Shown piece after piece: positions 8,251 to 16,089 of a stretch of 38,147 nt of DNA. The stretch covers positions 104,265 to 142,411 of the forward strand of contig CAOKHZ010000008.1 of NCBI GenBank assembly GCA_948468385.1, written 5' to 3'. How positions within the stretch are numbered: position 1 is the first letter of the stretch; every line of letters starts with the position of its first letter. This DNA comes from an uncultured Faecalicatena sp. GTDB lineage: Bacteria; Bacillota; Clostridia; Lachnospirales; Lachnospiraceae. The notes beneath the pieces are model-generated. The model was not told where the DNA came from. It did not search any database and saw nothing but the letters and a program-made list of their open reading frames with translations. The position numbers were made by a program, and so were the translations under genes.

Positions 8251-8278
8251 GCGCGGCCGCAGGCCGTGAATCGTAGTT
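8251..8278 (+). repeat. Short palindromic repeat, copy a
   Basis: The core GGCCGCAGGCCGTGAATCGT matches the cores at 22603 and 31580 (consensus GGCCGYAGGMCGTGAATMGT). CGGCC-GCA-GGCCG can form a small hairpin. It lies between the inverted repeat at 8209 and the three-hairpin element at 8279. Confidence 0.6.
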
Positions 8279-8403
8279 ATACTGAGGGGCAAAAAGATTT
8301 ACCCCTCAGTATATGAGGATGCGCACGGTCGCATAAGGGAATATGCCGCTTTGCGGCTACGACCGGCGCAATACTCACGGTAGATTTCATCGACCGTGAG
8401 TAT
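8279..8403 (+). repeat. Three-hairpin dispersed element, copy 2 (complete)
   Basis: Same orientation and layout as copy 1. Hairpin A (8279-8312) opens with an 11-bp stem ATACTGAGGGG/CCCCTCAGTAT and has one C-A mismatch further in. Region B uses CGGTCG/CGACCG and GCCGC-TTT-GCGGC. Hairpin C (8371-8403) has a 15-base stem with one mismatch and a TTC loop. Relative to copy 1, several base pairs are changed on both sides so that pairing holds. No plus-strand gene follows. Hairpin C instead runs into the 3' end of the minus-strand gene 8387-10051. Confidence 0.85.
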
Positions 8404-10051
8404 AATAATCCGATTTTCGTGTCCACTCACGGGTTCCAAGATCGTAAGAATAAAGAACGATATCGTCCGCACTGTTTCGTTCCATCCAATCGGTTGCTTT
8501 CGCGTCAATATTTTCATCCGCCATGTACAAATCCCAACCGTCGGGATACATTCCAGAATAGCCGTTCAGTGTTTTTAAATCATAGGTTTGTGCAATCGCC
8601 CAGGCATCCATTTGAAATTCTTCCCAACCATCGTTGGCGGTGGAAGCGTGTTTGTAATCCGTCAGGTAGAAGACTTCACAGTCATCGGGAGGCGCGGGGA
8701 CGGAAGATGTGAACGCGTTTTCCGATGCGGCGTTCCAGGTGGTGGTGACACCCACGGTGGAATGATTGCAGAGAAATACGGTTAGCGCGAGGGCGGGGAG
8801 GATACAACGGCGTCCGGCTTTGTATTTCCCAAGGCAGACATCGGCGAATGCGGAAAAGCAGATGGAGACGGGGAGCGTGATAAAGGTCAGCCAACGACCG
8901 ATACCGCGTATGGCCGATGCACCGGGGATGAATTTGAAAAAGAAATACCACAAGGAAAAGCCGTTGTCCCAGAGAATCACCAGGAAAAGGGAAACGATGC
9001 AGGAGACGGCCAGAGACAGACTCCATATTTCCTTATATCCATGTCTTTTGTTCTTGACGGCAAGACAGACATGGCACACCATTGTGAGGATGAACAGTGC
9101 CAAATAGAGCGGGGGAAATCCTGTCTTAAGATGATACACCGACAAGTCGAGGTTGAAAATGTTGTTGATGTCTTGTCCAATGAGATTGGGAAGCGTGGGG
9201 GAATACATGACGACATCACTCCAGCTTCGCCCGCCGACATTTTGAAAGTTGGGGAGGTAGAGGTATAAAAAGGGGAGCATGGCAACGACGCACAAGGCGA
9301 GGTAGAGCAGATATTCCGGCCAGTGCACGGACGCTTTGCGGATGGTTGAAAAAATATTTTTCGCCGGGATGCATAGGCAGGCAGATAGGCAGAACAGTGG
9401 CACGAAGAGGAACAAAAACACACAAGTGAAGTAAGCCACGTAGAACGCCGTATAAAAAAGCAGGACAAACAGCCCCAGTCCGGCCAGGGCAAAGAAAACC
9501 CGCCTTTTGTCATAAAAATATTTTGCATAACAAAAAGCGCAAATCAGGATGATTGGGAGCAGGCTTTCCGCAAACATCTGCGGGTTGGCAGTGATGGCGT
9601 AATATCCGTTGGAGAAGGAAAAACCCACGACGGCGGCCAGGGAAGCCCAATGGGAGCATTTCAGGCAACGGTTCATGAAGAACCAGAGCGCGATACTGCC
9701 CAGAAGGTGAACCAAGATTACAGAGTATTTAAACGCCATGTACATGTCGACTCCAAACAGCCGGAAGAGGCTGTAGGGCAGGGCGAACCCCAGCATGACG
9801 TCGGAATAGGACAAAACGTTTTGCGCGGGATAAAAAGCTCGAAGTTGCATCCAACTTTCGTTCCCGCAAAATACCTGAAACCAGTGTTCGACAAAAAAAG
9901 TGTTCAATCTGCCGTCAACGCGGCTGCCAATCAGGTGATCATTTAATAAAACATTATCAAAGAATATATAAGTTCCCGCCAAAATCAAAAGTATGGCGAA
10001 GAAAGACGTTAGGAATGGTAAGAGTCTTTTTTGATTTAGTTTGTTGCTCAT
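8387..10051 (-). CDS. Large polytopic membrane protein, probable GT-C-like glycosyltransferase
   Basis: This 554-residue protein has an N-terminal signal-anchor helix, then an extracytoplasmic loop with SRVDGRLNTFFVEHW, AFYPAQNVLSYSDVM and GFALPYSLFRLFG, then about eleven hydrophobic segments. A soluble C-terminal part of about 130 residues starts near 430. This resembles bacterial GT-C/YfhO-type transferases that use polyprenyl-phosphate sugars outside the membrane, but I cannot assign a named family with certainty. Its start overlaps the stop of the kinase/nucleotidyltransferase gene by four bases (ATGA), so the two are translationally coupled. Its last codons (ending YYTHGR) and stop lie in hairpin C of the dispersed element, suggesting the original C-terminus was replaced or extended. 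Confidence 0.72.
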   Translation of the reverse strand: MSNKLNQKRLLPFLTSFFAILLILAGTYIFFDNVLLNDHLIGSRVDGRLNTFFVEHWFQVFCGNESWMQLRAFYPAQNVLSYSDVMLGFALPYSLFRLFGVDMYMAFKYSVILVHLLGSIALWFFMNRCLKCSHWASLAAVVGFSFSNGYYAITANPQMFAESLLPIILICAFCYAKYFYDKRRVFFALAGLGLFVLLFYTAFYVAYFTCVFLFLFVPLFCLSACLCIPAKNIFSTIRKASVHWPEYLLYLALCVVAMLPFLYLYLPNFQNVGGRSWSDVVMYSPTLPNLIGQDINNIFNLDLSVYHLKTGFPPLYLALFILTMVCHVCLAVKNKRHGYKEIWSLSLAVSCIVSLFLVILWDNGFSLWYFFFKFIPGASAIRGIGRWLTFITLPVSICFSAFADVCLGKYKAGRRCILPALALTVFLCNHSTVGVTTTWNAASENAFTSSVPAPPDDCEVFYLTDYKHASTANDGWEEFQMDAWAIAQTYDLKTLNGYSGMYPDGWDLYMADENIDAKATDWMERNSADDIVLYSYDLGTREWTRKSDYYTHGR

Positions 10052-12057
10052 GGGCGCGGCTCCTTGTCTTGCATGGTTTTTGATGTACGCAAAGGCCTTC
10101 GGTAGCTGACGAACGTGTCGTAGTAGCGGGCAGGAATTCCGACATCGTAGCTTTCTCCGGCGATATCAACGGCCGTCAGTTTGTGTCGGTCCGTCATGTG
10201 CCGAAGGGCACCGGTCAAATCAATTTCGGCCGTGTCTTCGCGCTGTTCGTTTTCTTCAATTTGCAGCCCCAGATAATCGAACACGTCTTTCGTCAGGATA
10301 TACTGACCGAAGGTGGCAAAATAGAGTTTTTCTCCTTCTTCGCCGCATATGCCAAGGTGTTCCCTGGCAAACTCGGTGGAGGGCTTTTCCACGATGTCGG
10401 AAACATCCATCAAATATGGCCGTTCGGAATCAAACGTCCCGGTGAGGACGGCATAATCCGAAACCTGCTCAAGCGGAACGGGCTTGATGGAAACCACGGC
10501 CTTGTCCCCGCCGCTCTTATTGTATGCATTGATCGTCTGCGTCGTACAAGAAAAGGCGATTTTGCTTTTGTAGATAAAGTCACCGAGCAATAATAGTACG
10601 GGGTCGTCCTTTACCAGTTCGTGCGCCTGGTAGATGGCATGGCCGAATCCTTTTTGCTCCTTTTGCACGACATATGTGATTTTTCCGCCGATTCCGTAAA
10701 TCCAGTGATAATAGTCGCGGACATTTTTCGGGAGCTTCTTTAAGTAGCTTTCATCAAGCTTGTATTCAAAAAGCTTTTTATAGTCTTCGATTTCATTCTC
10801 GCCTATAATTAATATGATGTCCTCGATTCCGGCGGCATCCAGTTCTTCGATGATGCACATAAGGACGGGCTTGACGACCTCGTTTTCATCAATGACGGGT
10901 AAAAAGGCTTTTTTGGTGAAATGCGTCTGCGGATACATCCGCGTGCCAAAACCGGCAATCGGAATGATGGCCTTGCGGATTTTTCCACCTGCCTGCAGTT
11001 CGAAGGGAAACGCCTCCATCTTCCGTTCACTGTTGAGATAATCGACGAGTGCCTGCTGGCAGGCCTTGTCCTTTGCCAACAGCTGGACGCTTCCGTCTCC
11101 CTGGGAACCAACCCCCTTCGCGCCCCAGATGTAAGGCTGGATTTGCGGGTCGTTTAATACGGAATGAAGGACGGGGGAGGTTAATTCCTCCGGGCAAGCG
11201 GGCGCAATTTTGGTATCAAAGAGTCGTTGGGCCTCGGTCATGATATGGCCAAGTGCCTCGGCATCGCCTTCCTCGATGGCCTGGCTGGCCCTGGCAATAA
11301 TCTCGTAATTGTCCTTGCCAAGGGCGTCTTGTACGTTTTGGTACATCTCGTTCTGGGCGAACGGGTAGGCACGGTTTAAGTGGGACAGTATTTTCCGGGT
11401 ATCCTTGCTGGCGCACAAATCAGCGAACACCCAGTGCATAGTCTTGCCCACCTTCAGTTTCTTGATGCTGATTTCTTCGTCTGAAAATTTCATGATGATG
11501 GGTTGCTCACCGAACGCGCAGGCCTGGTCAAGCCGCCCACAGCGGGATTGTGTGAGCCTCTCGCCATAGTATGCGGCGCGCATCTCGCCCTGGACGCTTA
11601 AATGAAGCTGGTACAGCTTGCTGAACGCACGGGCAATCAGTACGCAGATGGCGGCACTGGAGGACAGACCCTTTTTCATGGGGAGCGTGACTTTCTTCAC
11701 TTCGATGGAGATTCCGCCGACGTGATAGTTTTCGACCATGTAAGCGGCGACACCGCAACAATAGCTGAAGAAATTGTCTTTCAGGGCGTTTTCACGCAGG
11801 GTTTCCGCGTCTATGCCGCAATGGAACTCTACGGATTCCCCTTTTTGATTGACGGATTTTATATAGAAGTCGTCATTTGCCTTGGCAGTTGCATAAATGC
11901 CTAGGTTGATGCCCGTGACAATGGCCTGGCCTTCGAGGATGTCCGGGTTTTGGCTGACATATTTCCCGGCCCAGTCACTGTGTTCGCCGAACAAGCACAA
12001 CCTGCCGGGAACGAATAATTGGATTTCTCTTTGCGGACTTTGTGTGTAATGTTCCAT
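10048..12057 (-). CDS. Bifunctional GHMP sugar kinase / sugar-1-phosphate nucleotidyltransferase
   Basis: A 669-residue cytosolic fusion. The N-terminal half (about 1-340) is a GHMP kinase: VPGRLCLFGEHSDW (motif 1, galactokinase-like), PMKKGLSSSAAICVL (ATP loop) and WGAKGVGSQGDGSVQ (motif 3). The C-terminal half (about 345-660) resembles GalU-type uridylyltransferases: KAIIPIAGFGTRMYP, TKKAFLPVIDE, then LLLLGDFIY and VSIKPVP. Together they would phosphorylate a free sugar at C1 and activate it as an NDP-sugar, as FKP does for fucose, but here the kinase comes first. The sugar is unknown. The frame is open to 12285, but ATG at 12057 (MEHYTQSP) fits because the promoter lies upstream of it. It is coupled to the membrane protein gene downstream and divergent from the glycan operon. 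Confidence 0.88.
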   Translation of the reverse strand: MEHYTQSPQREIQLFVPGRLCLFGEHSDWAGKYVSQNPDILEGQAIVTGINLGIYATAKANDDFYIKSVNQKGESVEFHCGIDAETLRENALKDNFFSYCCGVAAYMVENYHVGGISIEVKKVTLPMKKGLSSSAAICVLIARAFSKLYQLHLSVQGEMRAAYYGERLTQSRCGRLDQACAFGEQPIIMKFSDEEISIKKLKVGKTMHWVFADLCASKDTRKILSHLNRAYPFAQNEMYQNVQDALGKDNYEIIARASQAIEEGDAEALGHIMTEAQRLFDTKIAPACPEELTSPVLHSVLNDPQIQPYIWGAKGVGSQGDGSVQLLAKDKACQQALVDYLNSERKMEAFPFELQAGGKIRKAIIPIAGFGTRMYPQTHFTKKAFLPVIDENEVVKPVLMCIIEELDAAGIEDIILIIGENEIEDYKKLFEYKLDESYLKKLPKNVRDYYHWIYGIGGKITYVVQKEQKGFGHAIYQAHELVKDDPVLLLLGDFIYKSKIAFSCTTQTINAYNKSGGDKAVVSIKPVPLEQVSDYAVLTGTFDSERPYLMDVSDIVEKPSTEFAREHLGICGEEGEKLYFATFGQYILTKDVFDYLGLQIEENEQREDTAEIDLTGALRHMTDRHKLTAVDIAGESYDVGIPARYYDTFVSYRRPLRTSKTMQDKEPRP

Positions 12058-12094
12058 GTGGATATTTGCTCTCTTTCTATTAAAGATGGTTCTC

Positions 12095-12123
12095 ATTATA
12101 AAGTATAAATCCTTATTTTGGAA
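12095..12123 (-). promoter_or_regulatory. Promoter of the kinase/nucleotidyltransferase gene
   Basis: On the minus strand, TTCCAA (12118-12123) is 17 bases from a perfect TATAAT (12095-12100). The -35 is weak. It leaves a leader of about 30 bases before the ATG at 12057. Confidence 0.5.
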
Positions 12124-12138
12124 GTCTTTTCGTAAAAC

Positions 12139-12167
12139 TTGTTGCAAAAATGTTGATTTTGTAATAA
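12139..12167 (+). promoter_or_regulatory. Possible promoter of the glycan operon
   Basis: TTGTTG (12139-12144), 17 bases, TAATAA (12162-12167) in the AT-rich stretch between the divergent units. Both hexamers are imperfect, but no better candidate lies before the ATG at 12255. It is back-to-back with the minus-strand promoter at 12095-12123, so the two units may be controlled together. Confidence 0.4.
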
Positions 12168-12254
12168 AGTTAAAAGATAGTGGTTTATGGTGATGGACAT
12201 GAGAACGGAAGAGTGGGAAAACTACCGGCATCGTGACATATGGAGAGGAGTAGT

Positions 12255-12971
12255 ATGGAAAAGTTATACATCGTAATTCCGGCATATAATGAGAGGGAAA
12301 ATATACGGCGGGTGATAGAACAGTGGTATCCTATCGTGGAGAGGACGGGGGCGGATTCCAGGCTGGTCATTGTAAATGACGGAAGCAAGGATGACACGTA
12401 CGAGATTATGCAGGAATGTGCGGTGGACAAGCCGCAGTTTGTCCCGCTGACAAAGGAAAACGGCGGGCACGGCGCGACCGTTCTTCATGCGTACAAGTAT
12501 GCGCTAAGCGAAGGCGCCGATTATATTTTCCAGACGGACTCCGACGGGCAGACGGTGCCGGATGAGTTTTGGCCGTTCTGGGAACAACGACATGACTATG
12601 ACATGGTAATCGGGCTGCGGGGCAGCAGGGAAGACGGATTGTCCCGGGTTCTTGTCACCAAGGTTTTGAAATTGACCTTGGTAGTCTGCTTTGGCGTGGT
12701 CGTGCCGGATGCCAATACCCCGTTCCGATTGATGAAGGCAAAGACGCTTGGGGAGAATATCGGGCTCATACCCAAAGACTTTAATTTATCCAACGTGCTC
12801 GTGGCGGTCATATATGAAAAGAAAAAATTGCGCGTGAAGTATGTACCGATTACTTTTTTACAACGGCAGGGCGGTGTCAACTCTATCAATATCAGAAAAA
12901 TTTTTGCAATCGGGATGCAGGCGATGAAGGATTTTTGGACAATCAATAGGTCACTAAAGGGTTTGAAATGA
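12255..12971 (+). CDS. Glycosyltransferase family 2 (polyprenyl-phosphate sugar synthase-like)
   Basis: This 238-residue protein has a GT-A fold without a C-terminal membrane segment. It probably transfers a sugar from an NDP-sugar to polyprenyl phosphate on the cytosolic face, as DPM1-like enzymes do. Visible motifs are VIPAYNERENI near residue 7, VNDGSKDDT near 40, QTDSDGQT (the DXD-like metal site) near 95 and FLQRQGGVNSINI near the end. ATG at 12255 is preceded by GGAGAGGAG; an in-frame ATG at 12240 lacks a ribosome site. It is first in an eight-gene operon whose next member is a GT39-like transferase that would use such a lipid-linked sugar. The stop is followed by an exact 15-bp duplication of the last codons. 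Confidence 0.88.
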   Translation: MEKLYIVIPAYNERENIRRVIEQWYPIVERTGADSRLVIVNDGSKDDTYEIMQECAVDKPQFVPLTKENGGHGATVLHAYKYALSEGADYIFQTDSDGQTVPDEFWPFWEQRHDYDMVIGLRGSREDGLSRVLVTKVLKLTLVVCFGVVVPDANTPFRLMKAKTLGENIGLIPKDFNLSNVLVAVIYEKKKLRVKYVPITFLQRQGGVNSINIRKIFAIGMQAMKDFWTINRSLKGLK

Positions 12972-12986
12972 AAGGGTTTGAAATGA
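12957..12986 (+). repeat. Tandem 15-bp duplication spanning a stop codon
   Basis: AAGGGTTTGAAATGA occurs twice, at 12957-12971 and 12972-12986. The first copy encodes Lys-Gly-Leu-Lys-stop of the GT2 gene. The second repeats it in frame, giving a second stop and extending the gap to the next gene. Confidence 0.9.
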
Positions 12987-12999
12987 GAGGGCTATGGTA

Positions 13000-14526
13000 A
13001 TGAAACATATATCACGTAAGTATTTCTATTTGATTGTTTTGGGGGTAATCACACTTATGGTGGCGGTTTACAGCCCCTTAAATCCGTTGACGCAAAAGGC
13101 AATCACGACGGATCAGGCGGTGTTTTTTACGATTGCCAAAGGGCTTTTGGAAGGAAAACTGGCATACGTGGATTTTTTTGACCACAAGGGCGTACTGCTG
13201 TACATGATTCTGGCGGCGGGGCTCTGGGTATCCAAAAGCCTGATTGGAAACTTTGTGATAGAGCTCGTGGTCATTTTTTCGTCCGCGTTTTTTATGTATA
13301 AGATTGCAAGGCTGTTTGCCGATGAATGGATGTCCCTTTTTGCGGTTTTCGTGGTATTTGCCTCGGACATTACACTTTTTACAAGCAGCAACAGCGAGGA
13401 ATATATATTCCCGCTCTTGTGTGCCTCGGTATATTTGTTCTTGTTGCAGTTGCGTGACGGGATTCGACTTAGGCAGGTGTTTTTTATCGGAGCCTGCGGA
13501 ATGCTGGTTTTTTTCATAAAGTACAATTATTGCCTGATTTGGGCGGCGCTGGGAATTCTTTTATTCATATATATGCTGTTAAAGCGCAGTGGTTTTTTGC
13601 AAGTGGCCAGGATGTGCCTTTCGTTCGGCGGCGGAATGCTCGCGGCGACACTTCCCTTTGCCGTTTATCTGCTTGCGACGGACTCTTTCGGCGCATTTAT
13701 GGATGTATATGTATTGTATAGCTTGCATTATGCAGAATTCACCGGGATATCAGAACGGTTAAACTGTATCCGCTTTCTGCTGGACACGCCAATCAATGTG
13801 TTCTATTATGCGGCGATTTTGATGTGCGTGGTTTTGGTCATTGGCATTTTTACGAAAAAGAAGTCGTTGGAACTTGGAATGAAGCAAAAGAAGATAGAGA
13901 TGCTTTTCTACTTTATGGTCTTGTCGATGGCGGGTTTAGCAGTTACGTCAAGCCCCGGACAATCATGGTATTATTACAAGCAGGCAACGATGGTCATTTA
14001 TGTCGTGCCGCTGGCCGTGTTTATGAAGGTGGCATGTCAGTGGCTTGTAAGGGTGATATCAGAGAAAACGGGGAAACATGTAAAACGAGTCACCGTGCTG
14101 GTAAGCGGCGCAATGGCTCTGCTCGTGCTTTTTTCGATTCGAAGCCGATTAACTCCAGAGCAATATAAGATGAATGCGGATGCCCGTTTTGCCAGTGCGA
14201 TGACCATCTGTAATCTGATAGACGAATATTGTGGGGAGGATGACACGATGATTTCTTTTTCGAATGATTGTACCATGTACTTTTATTCGGATTGCGAGAC
14301 CGCCTCGCGTATCTTTTTTCCCAGCGCGACCATTGTGGAGGACGCGTTGATTGATGAATTGATGCAGGATTTGGAGGAAAATGAACCCAAAGTCATCACT
14401 TACCAATGTGATTGGGAGGCGGGGTTGACGGAACGGATGAAGGAAGAAGCGAAAGATTTTACAGAAAAAAAGTATTCCCTGCTGTATGAGGATGAATATC
14501 GTTCGATGTACTTGAGGAATAATTAG
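13000..14526 (+). CDS. GT39/PMT-type membrane glycosyltransferase
   Basis: A polytopic protein of 508 residues. It is likely a GT-C enzyme that moves a sugar from a polyprenyl-phosphate donor to a glycan or protein outside the cell. The first outside loop contains TTDQAVFFTIAKGLLEGK and VDFFDHKGVLLY, the pattern of bacterial PMT_2-like proteins, with the Asp in T-D-Q as the likely catalytic-loop acid. About ten hydrophobic segments follow and a soluble C-terminal domain of roughly 110 residues starts near 400. ATG at 13000 has AGAGGG 8 bases upstream; the in-frame ATG at 12994 is too close to that site. The upstream GT2 is the probable donor-making partner. Confidence 0.8.
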   Translation: MKHISRKYFYLIVLGVITLMVAVYSPLNPLTQKAITTDQAVFFTIAKGLLEGKLAYVDFFDHKGVLLYMILAAGLWVSKSLIGNFVIELVVIFSSAFFMYKIARLFADEWMSLFAVFVVFASDITLFTSSNSEEYIFPLLCASVYLFLLQLRDGIRLRQVFFIGACGMLVFFIKYNYCLIWAALGILLFIYMLLKRSGFLQVARMCLSFGGGMLAATLPFAVYLLATDSFGAFMDVYVLYSLHYAEFTGISERLNCIRFLLDTPINVFYYAAILMCVVLVIGIFTKKKSLELGMKQKKIEMLFYFMVLSMAGLAVTSSPGQSWYYYKQATMVIYVVPLAVFMKVACQWLVRVISEKTGKHVKRVTVLVSGAMALLVLFSIRSRLTPEQYKMNADARFASAMTICNLIDEYCGEDDTMISFSNDCTMYFYSDCETASRIFFPSATIVEDALIDELMQDLEENEPKVITYQCDWEAGLTERMKEEAKDFTEKKYSLLYEDEYRSMYLRNN

Positions 14527-14557
14527 ACTAGGGATAGCGAAGCCGGGGAGGGTGACC

Positions 14558-15490
14558 ATGAAAAAATATATTAAAATCGCGAGGCCGGATCATTGGATTA
14601 AGCAGATGTTTGTATTCCCGGGATGTATGTTTGCCATCTTATTGGCAGATAGGACAAGAATGGGCGCGGGCATGATCTGGACGATTTTGCTGGGGTTTGT
14701 ATCGACTTGTTTTATCGCGTCGGCAAATTATGTCATCAATGAATGGCTGGATGCCGAGTTTGACAAGTACCACCCGACGAAGAAATACCGCAGCGTGGTG
14801 ACGGAAGACGTGAAGGGAAAAATTGTCTATATGGAATACGCGGCATTGACAGTCATCGGATTTGCCGTCGGCCTTGCGGCAAATAAACAGGTGCTGTTTT
14901 GCGAGGTTTGGCTGTGGGTGATGGGCATCCTTTATAATGTGAAGCCGTTTCGCACGAAGGACGTGGCGGTGTTGGACGTGCTTTCGGAGTCCATAAACAA
15001 TGCCATCCGCCTGTTGATTGGCTGGTTTTGTATCACGCAAATGCAATACCCGCCGATTAGCATCGTAGTGGGTTACTGGATGGGCGGCGCGTTTTTGATG
15101 GCGATGAAACGCTTTGCGGAATATAGCATGATAAACAATCCGGAGTTGGCAGGACTTTACAGAAAGTCATTTTCACATTATACCAAGGAACTTTTACTCA
15201 ACACGGCCTTCTTTTACGCCATGTGTTCCTCGTTTTTGATGGGCGTGTTTTTGATAAAATATAAAATTGAGTTTATGCTGTTCGTTCCATTTGTATTTGG
15301 TTTGTTCTGCTATTATTTCCATATTTCCTTCAAGGAGGATTCTGCGGCACAGAAGCCGGAAAAATTATTTAAAGAGAAGAAATTGATGGCATATGTCTTG
15401 TTTTTGGTGGTACTGTTTTTAATTCTTTTGACGGTTGACATCCCGGGATTGGAAATATTTTCCATGTACGAGCTGATAAATACGAAGTGA
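14558..15490 (+). CDS. UbiA-family prenyltransferase, decaprenyl-phosphate phosphoribosyltransferase-like
   Basis: A 310-residue membrane protein. The first Asp-rich motif reads NEWLDAEFDKYHPTKKYR (N61, D65, D69, K75, R78). The His-Pro-x-Lys ending is typical of the DPPR synthase branch, which joins PRPP to polyprenyl phosphate, rather than of quinone prenyltransferases. The N-terminus (ARPDHWIKQMFVFPG) also fits that branch, as does RTKDVAVLDVLSE for the second motif region. ATG at 14558 has GGAGGG at 6 bases; an upstream GTG at 14552 lies in the ribosome site. The next gene is a HAD phosphatase, as expected for removing the 5-phosphate from lipid-linked phosphoribose. The specific activity is inferred from motif and context. 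Confidence 0.85.
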   Translation: MKKYIKIARPDHWIKQMFVFPGCMFAILLADRTRMGAGMIWTILLGFVSTCFIASANYVINEWLDAEFDKYHPTKKYRSVVTEDVKGKIVYMEYAALTVIGFAVGLAANKQVLFCEVWLWVMGILYNVKPFRTKDVAVLDVLSESINNAIRLLIGWFCITQMQYPPISIVVGYWMGGAFLMAMKRFAEYSMINNPELAGLYRKSFSHYTKELLLNTAFFYAMCSSFLMGVFLIKYKIEFMLFVPFVFGLFCYYFHISFKEDSAAQKPEKLFKEKKLMAYVLFLVVLFLILLTVDIPGLEIFSMYELINTK

Positions 15491-15512
15491 TAAAGAAAGG
15501 GACAAGTTAAAA

Positions 15513-16085
15513 ATGAACGTGTATGATTTTGACGATACAATTTATGACGGGGACACGACGGTCGGATTTATCAAGTATACGGCACTGCATCACCCGTGGG
15601 CGATGGTCAGGGCCTTGCCGGTGCAGGTTGCGGCCATTATTTCTTATGCTTTGGGAAAGTGTAGCAAGACTCGGATGAAGTCCAGGGCGTTTATTTTTTT
15701 ACGTTACTTAAAGGACGTGGACGCGGATGTGGAAAAATATTGGGCGAAGCATAAGCACCAGATCAAGGGGTGGTATTTGCGGCAGCAAAAGGAAGACGAC
15801 GTGATTATCTCGGCATCTGCGGCGTTTTTGCTACAAGGGATTTGCGCGGACTTGGGAATTCGGCATTTGATTGCCACTCGGATGGACAAGCATACCGGAG
15901 TCATAGAAGGGGAGAATTGCAAGGGCAGTGAGAAGGTCAATCGGTTTTATGAGGCGTTTCCCGGAGGCGAGGTGGAAGAATTTTATTCCGACCATGATTC
16001 GGATCGTTTCATGGCAAGGCTGGCAAAGAAAAGCTATCTGGTGAAAAAGAACGAACTTGCAGAGTGGAAAATAGAAAAGGAGTAA
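15513..16085 (+). CDS. HAD-family phosphatase (subfamily IB type)
   Basis: A 190-residue soluble HAD hydrolase. Motif I is YDFDDTIYDGDTT (D5 nucleophile, D7 acid), motif II is the Ser of ISASAAF, motif III is the Lys of CKGSEK and motif IV is YSDHDSD. All catalytic residues are therefore present. It lies 22 bases after the UbiA gene and probably dephosphorylates the lipid-linked phosphopentose that enzyme makes. A lipid or serine phosphate substrate is the alternative for this subfamily. AAAGGGAC precedes the ATG. The next gene starts four bases after its stop. Confidence 0.88.
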   Translation: MNVYDFDDTIYDGDTTVGFIKYTALHHPWAMVRALPVQVAAIISYALGKCSKTRMKSRAFIFLRYLKDVDADVEKYWAKHKHQIKGWYLRQQKEDDVIISASAAFLLQGICADLGIRHLIATRMDKHTGVIEGENCKGSEKVNRFYEAFPGGEVEEFYSDHDSDRFMARLAKKSYLVKKNELAEWKIEKE

Positions 16086-16089
16086 GAGA

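Noticed and set aside
8209-8403. Insertion sequence remnant
   Set aside because: Although inverted repeats and hairpins cluster here, there is no transposase fragment on either strand and no clear target duplication around the whole segment.
12058-12285. 76-residue N-terminal extension of the kinase/nucleotidyltransferase to 12285
   Set aside because: It crosses the divergent promoter region and overlaps the start of the GT2 gene; its sequence has no domain character, and the GHMP motif 1 sits correctly after ATG 12057.
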